From NCBI GenBank assembly GCA_902492455.1, contig CABULH010000036.1:1-22400 (forward strand): 22,400 nt of DNA, given 5' to 3'. Source of the DNA: an uncultured Oscillospiraceae bacterium (lineage in GTDB: Bacteria; Bacillota; Clostridia; Oscillospirales; Acutalibacteraceae). The position numbers were made by a program, and so were the translations under genes. The notes under the pieces were generated by a model, which saw only the letters and a list, made by a program, of their open reading frames with translations, searched no databases and had not been told where the DNA came from. Below are positions 15,247 to 22,400 of this stretch, one piece after another. Each line of letters begins with the position of its first letter. The first letter of the stretch is position 1.

Positions 15247-17733
15247 ATGGCACAAAAAAAGCGCTCTTCCCCGTCCGCTTCATCCAGCACCAGCCGCAAA
15301 AAAACCGGCCAAGGCGGCTCGGCCGGTTCCAAAAAGCGCAGCACGGCATCCAAATCCGGGAATAACCGCAGCAAAGCGGCGGCTATTGCCTCCGCCCGGC
15401 ACCAAACCGCGGCGGTCCTGCTCTTCGCCGCCGCTCTTCTACTGTTTTTCATTGTGCTGATTCCCGGCGGAAACGTCTGGAAAGCGCTGCACAACTTCGT
15501 GCTGGGGCTGTTCGGCATCTGTTCCTACATTCTGCCCGTGCTGCTGATCTACATCGCCGTGATCTGCGCCATGGACAAGCCCATCGGATCGATCAATTCC
15601 AAGCTGTGGCAATGTATCCTGTTGCTGATGATGATCGGCGGCGCCATTCAGGTGTTTACTCTGAATATCCCCGCAGAACCGGGCAACGGTTATTTTTCTT
15701 TCTTGGGAAAAGGGTACGTCAATGGTAAAAATCTCATCGGCGGCGGTTTTATGGGCGTGATCCTGGGCTATCCGCTGGAATATTTCTTCACCGATATCGG
15801 CGCCAAGATCATTATCTGTCTGCTCATTTTCGTTTTTCTGATGCTGGTAACCGGCACCACGATTCTCTCCCTTTTCCGGGCAGCCTGGAAACCGGTGCAG
15901 AAAACCAAGCAGTCTATTGAAAACGTTATGATCGCCAGTGCGGAAAAACGACAAGCCGCCGATATCGATGTGGATCTGGGTGACGGATACTCGGACGGAG
16001 AGCTTCCCGCCAAGGAGGAAAAATTCCCCTTCCCCATCACCGCCGAGGAATCGCCGGAAACCAAATCGGACAAGCTGGCGGCGCTGGAAAAGGCCGCCGC
16101 CGATATGCAGGCGGAAAACGACCGCCCCCTGCCCAAGCTGGACGATATCATCGGCAAACCCAAGAAAAAAGAAGAAGAGCCGGCGGAAGAGATCATCGAA
16201 ACGGAAAAGCCGCCGGAAAAGAAAAAACCGGCGTATATGGATACGGAAGCGGACAGCTACCGTTACCCCCCCATCTCTCTGCTGGATGAATCCACCCCGG
16301 TGGACGACAATCAGGCGGCCATGGAGCAGCAGATCAACGCGGAAACCCTGGTGAACACTTTGAAGGAGTTCGGCGTCAGCACCCGGGTAGTGGATATTTC
16401 CCGCGGCCCCACCGTCACCCGCTATGAGCTGCAGCCTAGCGCCGGCGTCAAAATCAGCCGTATCACCGGCCTGGCGGATGATCTGGCCCTGCGCCTGGCC
16501 ACCACTGGCGTACGGATTGAAGCCCCGATTCCCAATAAAGCGGCTGTAGGCATTGAGGTACCCAATAAGGTCAGCCGGTCGGTCTGCCTGCGGGAGCTGA
16601 TCGATTCCAATGAATTTTCCACAGCCAAAAGCAAACTGGCTGTGGCACTGGGCCGGGATATCGCCGGCCAGATCGTGCTGGCGGATTTGGCGAAGATGCC
16701 CCATCTGCTGATTGCCGGCACCACCGGTTCCGGTAAATCCGTCTGCACCAACTCCATGATACAGAGCATCCTCTACCGTTCTTCTCCCAAGGATGTGCGG
16801 ATGCTGCTTATCGATCCCAAGCAGGTGGAATTCGGCATTTACAACGGCATTCCCCATCTGCTGGTCCCTGTGGTGACCGATCCCCGCAAGGCCGCCGGCG
16901 CTCTGGGCTGGGCGGTGACCGAAATGCTTAACCGCTACAAAACCTTCGCGGAAAACAACGTGCGGGATTTAGCCTCTTACAATGCGCTGGCCCGGAAAAG
17001 CGATACCCTTCAGACCATGCCGCTGATACTCATCGTCATCGACGAGCTGGCCGATTTGATGATGGCCGCCGCCAACGAGGTGGAGGACGCCATTATTCGC
17101 CTGGCACAGATGGCCCGGGCGGCTGGCATGCATCTGGTTATTGCTACCCAGCGACCGTCGGTGGATGTTATCACCGGCTTAATCAAGGCCAATATTCCCT
17201 CCCGTCTGGCGTTGACCGTGGCTTCCGCCGTGGACAGCCGGACCATCCTGGACGCCGGCGGCGCGGAAAAGCTGCTGGGCAAAGGCGACATGCTCTTCAT
17301 GCCCGTGGGAATGCCCAAGCCCATGCGAGTCCAAGGCTGCTTCGTCAGCAATCAGGAAGTGGAATCGGTGGTGGAATTTCTGAAATCCTCCGAACAGCAG
17401 GAATACGACGAAAGCGTGATGCAGGAAATTGAACGTCAGGCTGCCGCCAGCGGCAAATCCGCCGCCAAATCCGCTGCTGATGAGGATGAAGGCGGCGGCG
17501 AGGGAGACGAGATGCTGCCTCAGGCCATTGAAGTGGTGGTAGAAGCCGGCATGGCCTCCACCTCCCTGCTGCAGCGGCGGCTGCGGCTCGGATACGCCCG
17601 GGCCGGCCGCATCATCGACGAAATGGAACAGCGTGGCATAGTGGGTCCTCACGAGGGCAGCAAGCCCCGTCAGGTATTAATCACCCGCCAGCAATGGCTG
17701 GAAATGAAGCTTTCCCAAGAGGATGAGGGCTAA
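15247..17733 (+). CDS. ftsK: DNA translocase FtsK/SpoIIIE
   Basis: An 828-residue septal DNA pump that moves chromosome ends through the closing division or sporulation septum. A basic, Ser/Lys-rich N-terminus (1-50) is followed by about four membrane helices (55-220), an acidic/Glu-Lys-rich linker (about 225-345) and the RecA-like motor. Visible motor motifs are Walker A GTTGSGKS (491-498), LLIDPKQVEF, and the Walker B segment LILIVIDELADLM. The C-terminal gamma winged helix, which reads orientation sequences, is present from about residue 755 (AIEVVVEAGMASTSLLQRRL). Length and order match Firmicutes SpoIIIE/SftA-type proteins; the membrane domain favours SpoIIIE/FtsK over the soluble SftA. 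ATG follows GAGGAGG. First gene of a four-gene plus-strand run. Confidence 0.96.
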   Translation: MAQKKRSSPSASSSTSRKKTGQGGSAGSKKRSTASKSGNNRSKAAAIASARHQTAAVLLFAAALLLFFIVLIPGGNVWKALHNFVLGLFGICSYILPVLLIYIAVICAMDKPIGSINSKLWQCILLLMMIGGAIQVFTLNIPAEPGNGYFSFLGKGYVNGKNLIGGGFMGVILGYPLEYFFTDIGAKIIICLLIFVFLMLVTGTTILSLFRAAWKPVQKTKQSIENVMIASAEKRQAADIDVDLGDGYSDGELPAKEEKFPFPITAEESPETKSDKLAALEKAAADMQAENDRPLPKLDDIIGKPKKKEEEPAEEIIETEKPPEKKKPAYMDTEADSYRYPPISLLDESTPVDDNQAAMEQQINAETLVNTLKEFGVSTRVVDISRGPTVTRYELQPSAGVKISRITGLADDLALRLATTGVRIEAPIPNKAAVGIEVPNKVSRSVCLRELIDSNEFSTAKSKLAVALGRDIAGQIVLADLAKMPHLLIAGTTGSGKSVCTNSMIQSILYRSSPKDVRMLLIDPKQVEFGIYNGIPHLLVPVVTDPRKAAGALGWAVTEMLNRYKTFAENNVRDLASYNALARKSDTLQTMPLILIVIDELADLMMAAANEVEDAIIRLAQMARAAGMHLVIATQRPSVDVITGLIKANIPSRLALTVASAVDSRTILDAGGAEKLLGKGDMLFMPVGMPKPMRVQGCFVSNQEVESVVEFLKSSEQQEYDESVMQEIERQAAASGKSAAKSAADEDEGGGEGDEMLPQAIEVVVEAGMASTSLLQRRLRLGYARAGRIIDEMEQRGIVGPHEGSKPRQVLITRQQWLEMKLSQEDEG

Positions 17734-17772
17734 TAATAGCAAGAGGCGGATGTAATCACAGGAGGGCTCCTT

Positions 17773-18783
17773 ATGATGCGGACAAAGGAACTGTTCCGAA
17801 AAACCGGAAGGGTGGCAGCCAGATTTTTTCTGTGCCTGGGCACCCTGCTGATTGGCGGCTTCGCGCTGCTGATGGGAGCGCTGGCCGTGGTCTTTTACGG
17901 CCCCGCTCCCACTGTACGGGATTTGCTGGTCTGTACCCTGATGGAGACCAGCGGTGCAAAGTTTGTCGCCAGAATCTACTTTTCCGATGAGAGAATTGAG
18001 GAAATTCTGGCCGCCAACGCTCCCCGAGCACTGCAGAACATCTCCACCGGCGACGGGGTGAATACGAACAAAAACAATACGGATCTTGATCTCCGCGCCA
18101 TCACCGTGGAGGAAGTAAACGGCCCCACCTTTCATGGCAAAATGATGATCGTCAACGATCCCTCCCGTATTTTCGTGGAATCGGTACAGGAATTCGGCGA
18201 GGATAAGGATGGGGAAACCATCACCAGCATGGTGGAGCGTACCGGAGCGGTGGCCGCTATAAACGGCGGCGGCTTCTACGATCCCGGCGGTTACGGCAGG
18301 GGCGGTATGCCCTGGGGTGTGGTGATTAAAAATGGCCAGCTGGTTTGGTACAGTGCTAAGGGTGAATTTCGGGACTCTATTATCATCGGATTTGATCAGG
18401 ATCATAAGCTGCAATTCGGCAAGATGACGCCCCAGGAAGCGCTGGACCGTGGCATTCAAGAAGGGCTCAGTTTTCGTCCCGCCCTGATTATGGACGGCAA
18501 ACGGGTGCCGCTGTCCGGTACCGGCGGCGGACTGAATCCCCGCACTGCCATCGGCCAACGCAAGGACGGGGCGGTACTGATGCTGGTGGTGGACGGCCGT
18601 CAGCCGGACAGCATCGGCGCCTCCTTCAAGGATCTCCAGGATGTGATGTTGGCATATGGAGCGGTCAATGCGGCTAATCTGGACGGCGGCTCCTCCTCCA
18701 CACTGGTGTATAACGGGGAGATACTCAACAACATCTCCATGATTGGGCTGCGCAAAATTTCCACCGCTTTTCTGGTGCGGTAA
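17773..18783 (+). CDS. Membrane-anchored phosphodiester glycosidase family protein
   Basis: A 336-residue protein with one N-terminal membrane helix (about 17-42) and an extracytoplasmic phosphodiester-glycosidase domain (NAGPA family, PF09992). Family motifs are NGGGFYDPGG (164-173), NPRTAIG (255-261) and NLDGGSSS (302-309), followed by the usual C-terminal strand. Relatives remove GlcNAc from phosphodiesters in lysosomal enzyme tagging, and bacterial members are linked to exopolysaccharide or wall-polymer turnover. It starts 39 bp after ftsK with AGGAGGG 6 nt ahead of the ATG, and a second ATG follows immediately. With the PIG-L protein downstream it suggests processing of a surface glycan. 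Substrate unknown. Confidence 0.92.
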   Translation: MMRTKELFRKTGRVAARFFLCLGTLLIGGFALLMGALAVVFYGPAPTVRDLLVCTLMETSGAKFVARIYFSDERIEEILAANAPRALQNISTGDGVNTNKNNTDLDLRAITVEEVNGPTFHGKMMIVNDPSRIFVESVQEFGEDKDGETITSMVERTGAVAAINGGGFYDPGGYGRGGMPWGVVIKNGQLVWYSAKGEFRDSIIIGFDQDHKLQFGKMTPQEALDRGIQEGLSFRPALIMDGKRVPLSGTGGGLNPRTAIGQRKDGAVLMLVVDGRQPDSIGASFKDLQDVMLAYGAVNAANLDGGSSSTLVYNGEILNNISMIGLRKISTAFLVR

Positions 18784-18796
18784 GGGGGGCGGAGAA

Positions 18797-20005
18797 ATGA
18801 GCGATCACGAAAAAGGCATCGTCCTCCTATCGCCGGATTCTGAAACGGCGGCAGCGGCGGATTCAGAGTCCAGGACAAATACGGATAAAACTGTCCCCTC
18901 TCCTCCACACAAAAGCAAAGCGCGACACAGCCGTCCTGCCGGGAAACGGTCGAAGTTTTTCCTGGCGTTTTTCTCTTATGTTGGTGCGCTTGCGGTGTTG
19001 ATAGTCGTCTCCCTGACCCTCTTTTGGTTCTATCTCAAGGATTATCAGCGGGCGCTGCCCGTCAATCACGGTGAGAGAATCGCCCAGGCCTATCGGGAAG
19101 GCGATGCCGCTCTTCTGCGGCAATACTATACCAATCTGCCAGATACTCTGCAGGACGATCAGGCTCTGGCCGATTACCTGGGGAAATATGTGGATACCTC
19201 CGATATTTTTGTTTACGAAGGCGACGGCGGCGAAAAGAATCAGCTGATTTACGAGATCAGCGCCGGTACCTCCCGCCTGGCTACTCTGACCCTGGAGGAA
19301 ACCGGTGAAAAAAGCCTTTTCGGCTATCCTTTATACCAGCCGGTGTCCCTGCAGGGCTACCCCTTGTTTCGCTATACGATACAGGCGCCGTCAGGAGTAC
19401 GGATCCTGCTGGACGGCAAGCCCCTGGATCAATGCTATCTTGTCAGGCAGGAACCTCAGGCTGCAGCTCTGACCGAAGCGGACTTAGGGACATTCACTCA
19501 TGATTATTATGAAATCACGGATTTTCGTTATATCCGGGATGTACAGGCGGAAGATGATTGCGGCAGGATGCTGAAGGTGGATTGGGACAAATCCGCTCAT
19601 ACCGTTATCATCTCTTCGCAGCCCGCACCGGACAGCTGTGAGGAGATAAAAGCCTTCGCCTTTAAAGCGCTGAAACCTTATCTCACCTATACCACCAAGC
19701 GCAACGCTTCCCGGGCCCCTGCACTGGTCTATGCCCATCCCGCCGGCTCTTACCGGCAGATGCTCAACGCCCAATTTGAAACTGTATGGCTGCACGAATA
19801 CAAGCAGGAACGGTACGACGACCTGCAGGTGGATGAGTTCCGGCAATACAGCGCCAACGCTATCTCCTGCCGGGTCAGGATGAATTTCACCATTATCTTT
19901 TCCAATGGACGGGAGAAAAACTTCCCCTTTGACAAGATTATCTATCTCTCCAAAGATACCGGGGACTGGAAGATCGTCGCCATGGAAAATCCGGATCACA
20001 GTTAA
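18797..20005 (+). CDS. Unknown single-pass membrane protein
   Basis: A 402-residue protein of no family I recognise. A charged, Ser/Pro-rich cytoplasmic tail (1-53) precedes one strong membrane helix (about 54-80). The rest (about 320 residues) should lie outside the membrane and is a mixed alpha/beta region. The C-terminal 90 residues (HEYKQERYDDL... to VAMENPDHS) have the look of a small NTF2-like or cystatin-like fold, common in such extracytoplasmic modules; this is only a resemblance. The frame is open upstream to 18743, but the ATG at 18797 right after GGGGGGCGGAG is the likely start. It lies 13 bp after the glycosidase gene and 14 bp before the PIG-L gene, so it is part of the same operon. 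Confidence 0.8.
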   Translation: MSDHEKGIVLLSPDSETAAAADSESRTNTDKTVPSPPHKSKARHSRPAGKRSKFFLAFFSYVGALAVLIVVSLTLFWFYLKDYQRALPVNHGERIAQAYREGDAALLRQYYTNLPDTLQDDQALADYLGKYVDTSDIFVYEGDGGEKNQLIYEISAGTSRLATLTLEETGEKSLFGYPLYQPVSLQGYPLFRYTIQAPSGVRILLDGKPLDQCYLVRQEPQAAALTEADLGTFTHDYYEITDFRYIRDVQAEDDCGRMLKVDWDKSAHTVIISSQPAPDSCEEIKAFAFKALKPYLTYTTKRNASRAPALVYAHPAGSYRQMLNAQFETVWLHEYKQERYDDLQVDEFRQYSANAISCRVRMNFTIIFSNGREKNFPFDKIIYLSKDTGDWKIVAMENPDHS

Positions 20006-20019
20006 ACGGGAGGCTGTCG

Positions 20020-21375
20020 ATGAAAAAACGCTGCGCGGCATTGCTGGCCATTCTGACAATGGCTTTTATCACAGGAACATCCCTTTCCGCCGAGACCGAA
20101 AACGGCAGTGCATCTCTCTTGAGTGACGTTGTATTAACTGTGAATGGCCGAGCCGCCTCACCGTCTCTCACCGATGGCAAGATCCTCACCTCTTACACCT
20201 TTGCCGAAGGGGAGAGGCTGGAGATTTCCGCTTCCAGCCCCATTCATTATCTGTATCTGCAATTTGCGAAAATCCCCTCTCCCTATACCATATCCTATGA
20301 GAAAGAAACCTGGACGGCGGGAGAACAGGGCTTTCTGCATGAAGTGCTTCCTATTACCGATGGTGCAGACAGCATCTCCCTGTCGCTTTCCGGTTTGTCC
20401 CTGTGCGGTATATCCGCTTATGGCGAAGGCAGCCTGCCCGATGATGTCCAACAGTGGCAACCGCCCCTGGAAAGCTGTGATCTGCTGGTATTTCCCACTC
20501 ATGCGGATGACGATACCCTATACTTCGGTCCCCTGATCGCCCTTTCCGTCCAGCAGGGCTATACGGTTCAGGCTGTTTTTCTGACCCATCACTGGAGGGA
20601 ACCGGAACGCCCTCATGAACTGTTGGACGGCTTATGGGAGATGGGCGTTACCGCTTACCCGGTGATCAGCAATTTTCCCGATAAATATTCCCGCAGTCTG
20701 GAACATGCTTCCACCCTTTATAACACCGATAAGGTGCTGGGCTTCCAGGTGGAACAGCTGCGGCGCTTCAAGCCGAAGGTCGTGGCGGGCCACGATTTAA
20801 AGGGGGAATACGGCCACGGCGTCCATATGCTCAACGCCCATCTGCTGATGGATGCCGTCGAGAAATGCGCTGATCCTACGGCATTTCCTGAAAGCGCTCA
20901 AAAGTGGGGGATTCATCAGCCCCAGAAAACCTATCTCCACAACTATCCTCAGAATCAAATCCTCCTAAATGTGGATCAATCCTTAAGCCGATTTGGCGGC
21001 CGAACTGCCTTTCAGGTGGCGGAAACGGCATACGCCAAGCATCTTTCCCAGCAGAAGTGGGGCTTTGCGGTGGTTACCTCCGGCGTGGAAGATTGCCGTC
21101 CCTTCGGGCTTATTCAGTCTACAGTAGGAGAAGACACGGGTAATGATCCTTTTGAAAATGTAGTTTTTCCCCGCCCTACCGAAACCTCTCAGCCTACGCA
21201 AATCACCGCCTCCACCACCGCTTCCATTCCCGCCATTCCTTCCGTGTCCTCTCCCATTGACAACAAGGGCGGTTCATTTTCCTCTTGGTTCCCTGTCACG
21301 ATAATCGCCGGTGTTTTGCTACTAACAGTTATGGCGATTCTTCTATCGCTGCATTTTCGCAGACGACAGCGATAA
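20020..21375 (+). CDS. Secreted, C-terminally anchored PIG-L family deacetylase
   Basis: A 451-residue protein. It has an N-terminal signal peptide (1-24, cleavage near SLSAE), a beta-rich domain of about 120 residues, then a PIG-L/LmbE deacetylase domain (PF02585). Zinc-site motifs are HADDD (His161, Asp163-165) and GHDLKGEYGHGVH (His258-Asp259, His266, His269). Such enzymes remove acetyl groups from GlcNAc-type sugars. A Thr/Ser/Pro-rich linker (about 385-420) leads to a C-terminal membrane helix and the basic end HFRRRQR, so the enzyme is displayed outside the cell and tethered. This topology is less usual than cytoplasmic PIG-L enzymes. GGGAGG precedes the ATG. Last gene of the ftsK operon. 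Confidence 0.9.
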   Translation: MKKRCAALLAILTMAFITGTSLSAETENGSASLLSDVVLTVNGRAASPSLTDGKILTSYTFAEGERLEISASSPIHYLYLQFAKIPSPYTISYEKETWTAGEQGFLHEVLPITDGADSISLSLSGLSLCGISAYGEGSLPDDVQQWQPPLESCDLLVFPTHADDDTLYFGPLIALSVQQGYTVQAVFLTHHWREPERPHELLDGLWEMGVTAYPVISNFPDKYSRSLEHASTLYNTDKVLGFQVEQLRRFKPKVVAGHDLKGEYGHGVHMLNAHLLMDAVEKCADPTAFPESAQKWGIHQPQKTYLHNYPQNQILLNVDQSLSRFGGRTAFQVAETAYAKHLSQQKWGFAVVTSGVEDCRPFGLIQSTVGEDTGNDPFENVVFPRPTETSQPTQITASTTASIPAIPSVSSPIDNKGGSFSSWFPVTIIAGVLLLTVMAILLSLHFRRRQR

Positions 21376-21383
21376 TAAACCTA

Positions 21384-21424
21384 AAAAAGCATGAGAATCA
21401 CGGAGAGTGGTTCTCATGCTTTTT
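21384..21424. terminator. Rho-independent terminator, probably bidirectional
   Basis: AAAAAGCATGAGAA (21384-21397) pairs perfectly with 21411-21424, ending in TTTTT on the plus strand and, by symmetry, on the minus strand. The stem can extend with one G-U pair into the loop, leaving GGAGA. It follows the PIG-L stop by 8 bp and the convergent minus-strand gene's stop by 5 bp, so it should end both transcripts. Confidence 0.85.
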
Positions 21425-21429
21425 ATACT

Positions 21430-21924
21430 TTATCCACTTTCGACTACTTTTTCTCCGCTTCCTGCCGCCTGCATAGGATAGCACTGATGCAGCAATAAAC
21501 GATTCTGCACGATGGTACTGCTTTTTTGAAAAATCTCAACAATCCTGTTGGCAATTCGGTCAACGTCCGCCTCCGACACGTCGCAAACCATAATCAAAAA
21601 TTGGCAGCTGCTGTATTGGGTGAACACATCTCCGGATCGAAGTGAAGTCTGAATGATGTCTTTCAGTTCCATCATCTGCGCTTCTCGCCGGGCTAATTCC
21701 GGAAACCTGCCTTCACCATTTGTCAACGTCAGCAAAATGATGTAGGAACTGATATGGGTCCGCCGCAGTCTTCTTTCCACAAAACGGAAAATATTCTTGA
21801 ATGCCTCGTAGTCCTGGCAAAAAGCGCCGGACATCACAACCTGTTCGGATAACTCTTTCCGAATGCGTTCCGCATCAACAGCGATACCATCCTCCGATTC
21901 GCTCTGGCCTCTCCATTCATTCAT
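21430..21924 (-). CDS. Degenerate GGDEF-like domain protein
   Basis: A 164-residue protein resembling a diguanylate-cyclase (GGDEF) fold. The pattern LRSGDVFTQYSSCQFLIMVCDVSEADVDRIANRIVEIF (about residues 95-132) follows the usual LR.sDvvaR.GGDEF..lL...d...a..ia.ri layout, but the signature is SSCQF (105-109). Cyclase catalysis is therefore not expected, and the RxxD inhibitory site is not evident. The N-terminal part (HISSYIILLTLTNGEG) fits the first strand and loop, with the metal Asp replaced. A longer frame reaches 21999, but the ATG at 21924, 9 nt after GGAGG, is the better start. It is short for a full GGDEF domain (about 170). It may be a c-di-GMP/GTP sensor or a structural relic with a new role; no partner gene is adjacent. 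Confidence 0.65.
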   Translation of the reverse strand: MNEWRGQSESEDGIAVDAERIRKELSEQVVMSGAFCQDYEAFKNIFRFVERRLRRTHISSYIILLTLTNGEGRFPELARREAQMMELKDIIQTSLRSGDVFTQYSSCQFLIMVCDVSEADVDRIANRIVEIFQKSSTIVQNRLLLHQCYPMQAAGSGEKVVESG

Positions 21925-22400
21925 AACCCGGATCCTCCATTTCGTCGCTGTTATCGATACCGTTTCCGCTTGTATATAAAATACGATACCATAAACCACC
22001 CCTATATTGCAAGAGGTTATCTGCCTATCTCTTAAAGTTTAAAGTTTTCTTTCCAGCTTATCTTGGCCCGTACACCGATATCCAAGCTCGCACTCTCAGC
22101 GTTCCTATCATATAGGCGATCTATCGCTGTCCTACATCATCTGCCTAGATGCCAGTGTGATCTCGTCTAATATCCACCTCCCTACTACAAATTTCAGGGA
22201 CAAGACTCGTCGGTCTGCACGGTATACAGGGCCATCCCCACATACTTTTCGGCATAAATAATGAATAGTACACCTCCTAACGAATAACGCAGGGGAGGAA
22301 GCGGAATAGCGGAACCATTTGCAAGAGGCGAGGAGAAATACACAAAAAGGGAAGCATCTAAATATGAATGCCAATGAAAGCTGTTTTCGGAAAAGGAGAA
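21925..22400. other. Gene-free stretch with adjacent hairpins, possible leader or small RNA
   Basis: I find no convincing gene in these 476 bases. Several hairpins crowd 22055-22151: CTTGG/CCAAG (22062-22066 with 22082-22086); a two-step stem CAGCG..CCTAT/ATAGG..CGCTG (22097-22129); and CATCT/AGATG (22138-22151). ATCTGCCTA occurs at 22019-22027 and again at 22139-22147, and AAAGTTT is tandemly doubled near 22034. On the minus strand this could be a long structured leader for the degenerate GGDEF gene, or an independent RNA. I do not recognise tmRNA, RNase P, SRP RNA, T-box or GEMM signatures. Near the right end an ATG at 22364 on the plus strand opens a frame to the window edge, too short to judge. 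Confidence 0.35.

Noticed and set aside
15439..16857. Minus-strand open frame of 472 codons inside ftsK
   Set aside because: Shadow of ftsK: Phe/Gln/His-rich translation, no start signal, and the plus-strand product has all FtsK domains.
22145..22255. A 36-codon Cys/Trp-containing minus-strand frame after AGGAGGTG
   Set aside because: The ribosome site is 15 nt from the ATG, too far, and the frame crosses the hairpin cluster; no support as a peptide gene.
22132..22374. An 80-codon minus-strand frame starting with TTG
   Set aside because: No ribosome site before the TTG, and the translation shows no recognisable protein pattern despite a hydrophobic start.
1..22400. CRISPR arrays, tRNA/rRNA genes, insertion sequences, integrase or attachment-site pairs
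   Set aside because: Looked for regularly spaced repeats, cloverleaf sequences, transposase motifs and terminal repeats on both strands; none found.

Overview
The window looks like chromosomal DNA of a low-to-mid G+C Clostridia (Firmicutes). Supporting signs are strong GGAGG ribosome sites, frequent TTG and GTG starts, an FtsK/SpoIIIE translocase with the Firmicutes layout, sigma-A type promoters, and a lipobox lipoprotein. The genus cannot be fixed from the sequence. The left half (about 1-12,700) is visibly more A+T-rich than the right half and reads as an accessory island. The right half looks like host backbone.

Region 1 (1-12,810) is a specialised-metabolism-like locus. A divergent AraC-family regulator (171-1157, minus) faces a compact plus-strand operon (1450-11830) in which every gene overlaps the next by a few to a few tens of bases. 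The order is: two ABC exporter half-transporters; a nucleotidyltransferase of the NTP_transf_5 type; a thymidylate-kinase-like P-loop kinase; a protein with a Cys/His/Asp arrangement like the BtrH/C39 acyltransferase-peptidase fold; an acyl carrier protein; an AMP-forming acyl/aryl ligase; a second acyl carrier protein; and an 861-residue multidomain alpha/beta hydrolase. The simplest model is that the ligase activates an acid and loads it on the carrier proteins. The BtrH-like protein would then pass the acyl group to an acceptor, which the nucleotidyltransferase, kinase and hydrolase may also modify. The ABC pair would export the product. There is no multimodular NRPS, PKS or precursor peptide in view. 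A broken lipoprotein gene (11848-12674) and two strong hairpins close the island. Two 21-bp-spaced direct repeats between regulator and operon look like an AraC-type operator.

Region 2 (12,862-15,081, minus strand) is a probable three-gene operon: a pyridoxamine-oxidase/NimA-like flavoprotein, an SGNH/GDSL hydrolase and a chloroperoxidase-type alpha/beta hydrolase. A promoter lies at 15053-15081, followed by a leader of about 150 nt that can fold.

Region 3 (15,105-21,424, plus strand) is a divergent operon: ftsK/spoIIIE, a membrane-anchored phosphodiester glycosidase, an unknown single-pass membrane protein, and a secreted, C-terminally anchored PIG-L deacetylase. It ends at a clear terminator. 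The last three genes suggest cell-surface glycan work.

Region 4 (21,430-22,400) holds a minus-strand gene for a GGDEF-like domain whose signature is degenerate (SSCQF), preceded by about 470 bp without a convincing gene but with several adjacent hairpins. That stretch may be a long leader or a small RNA.
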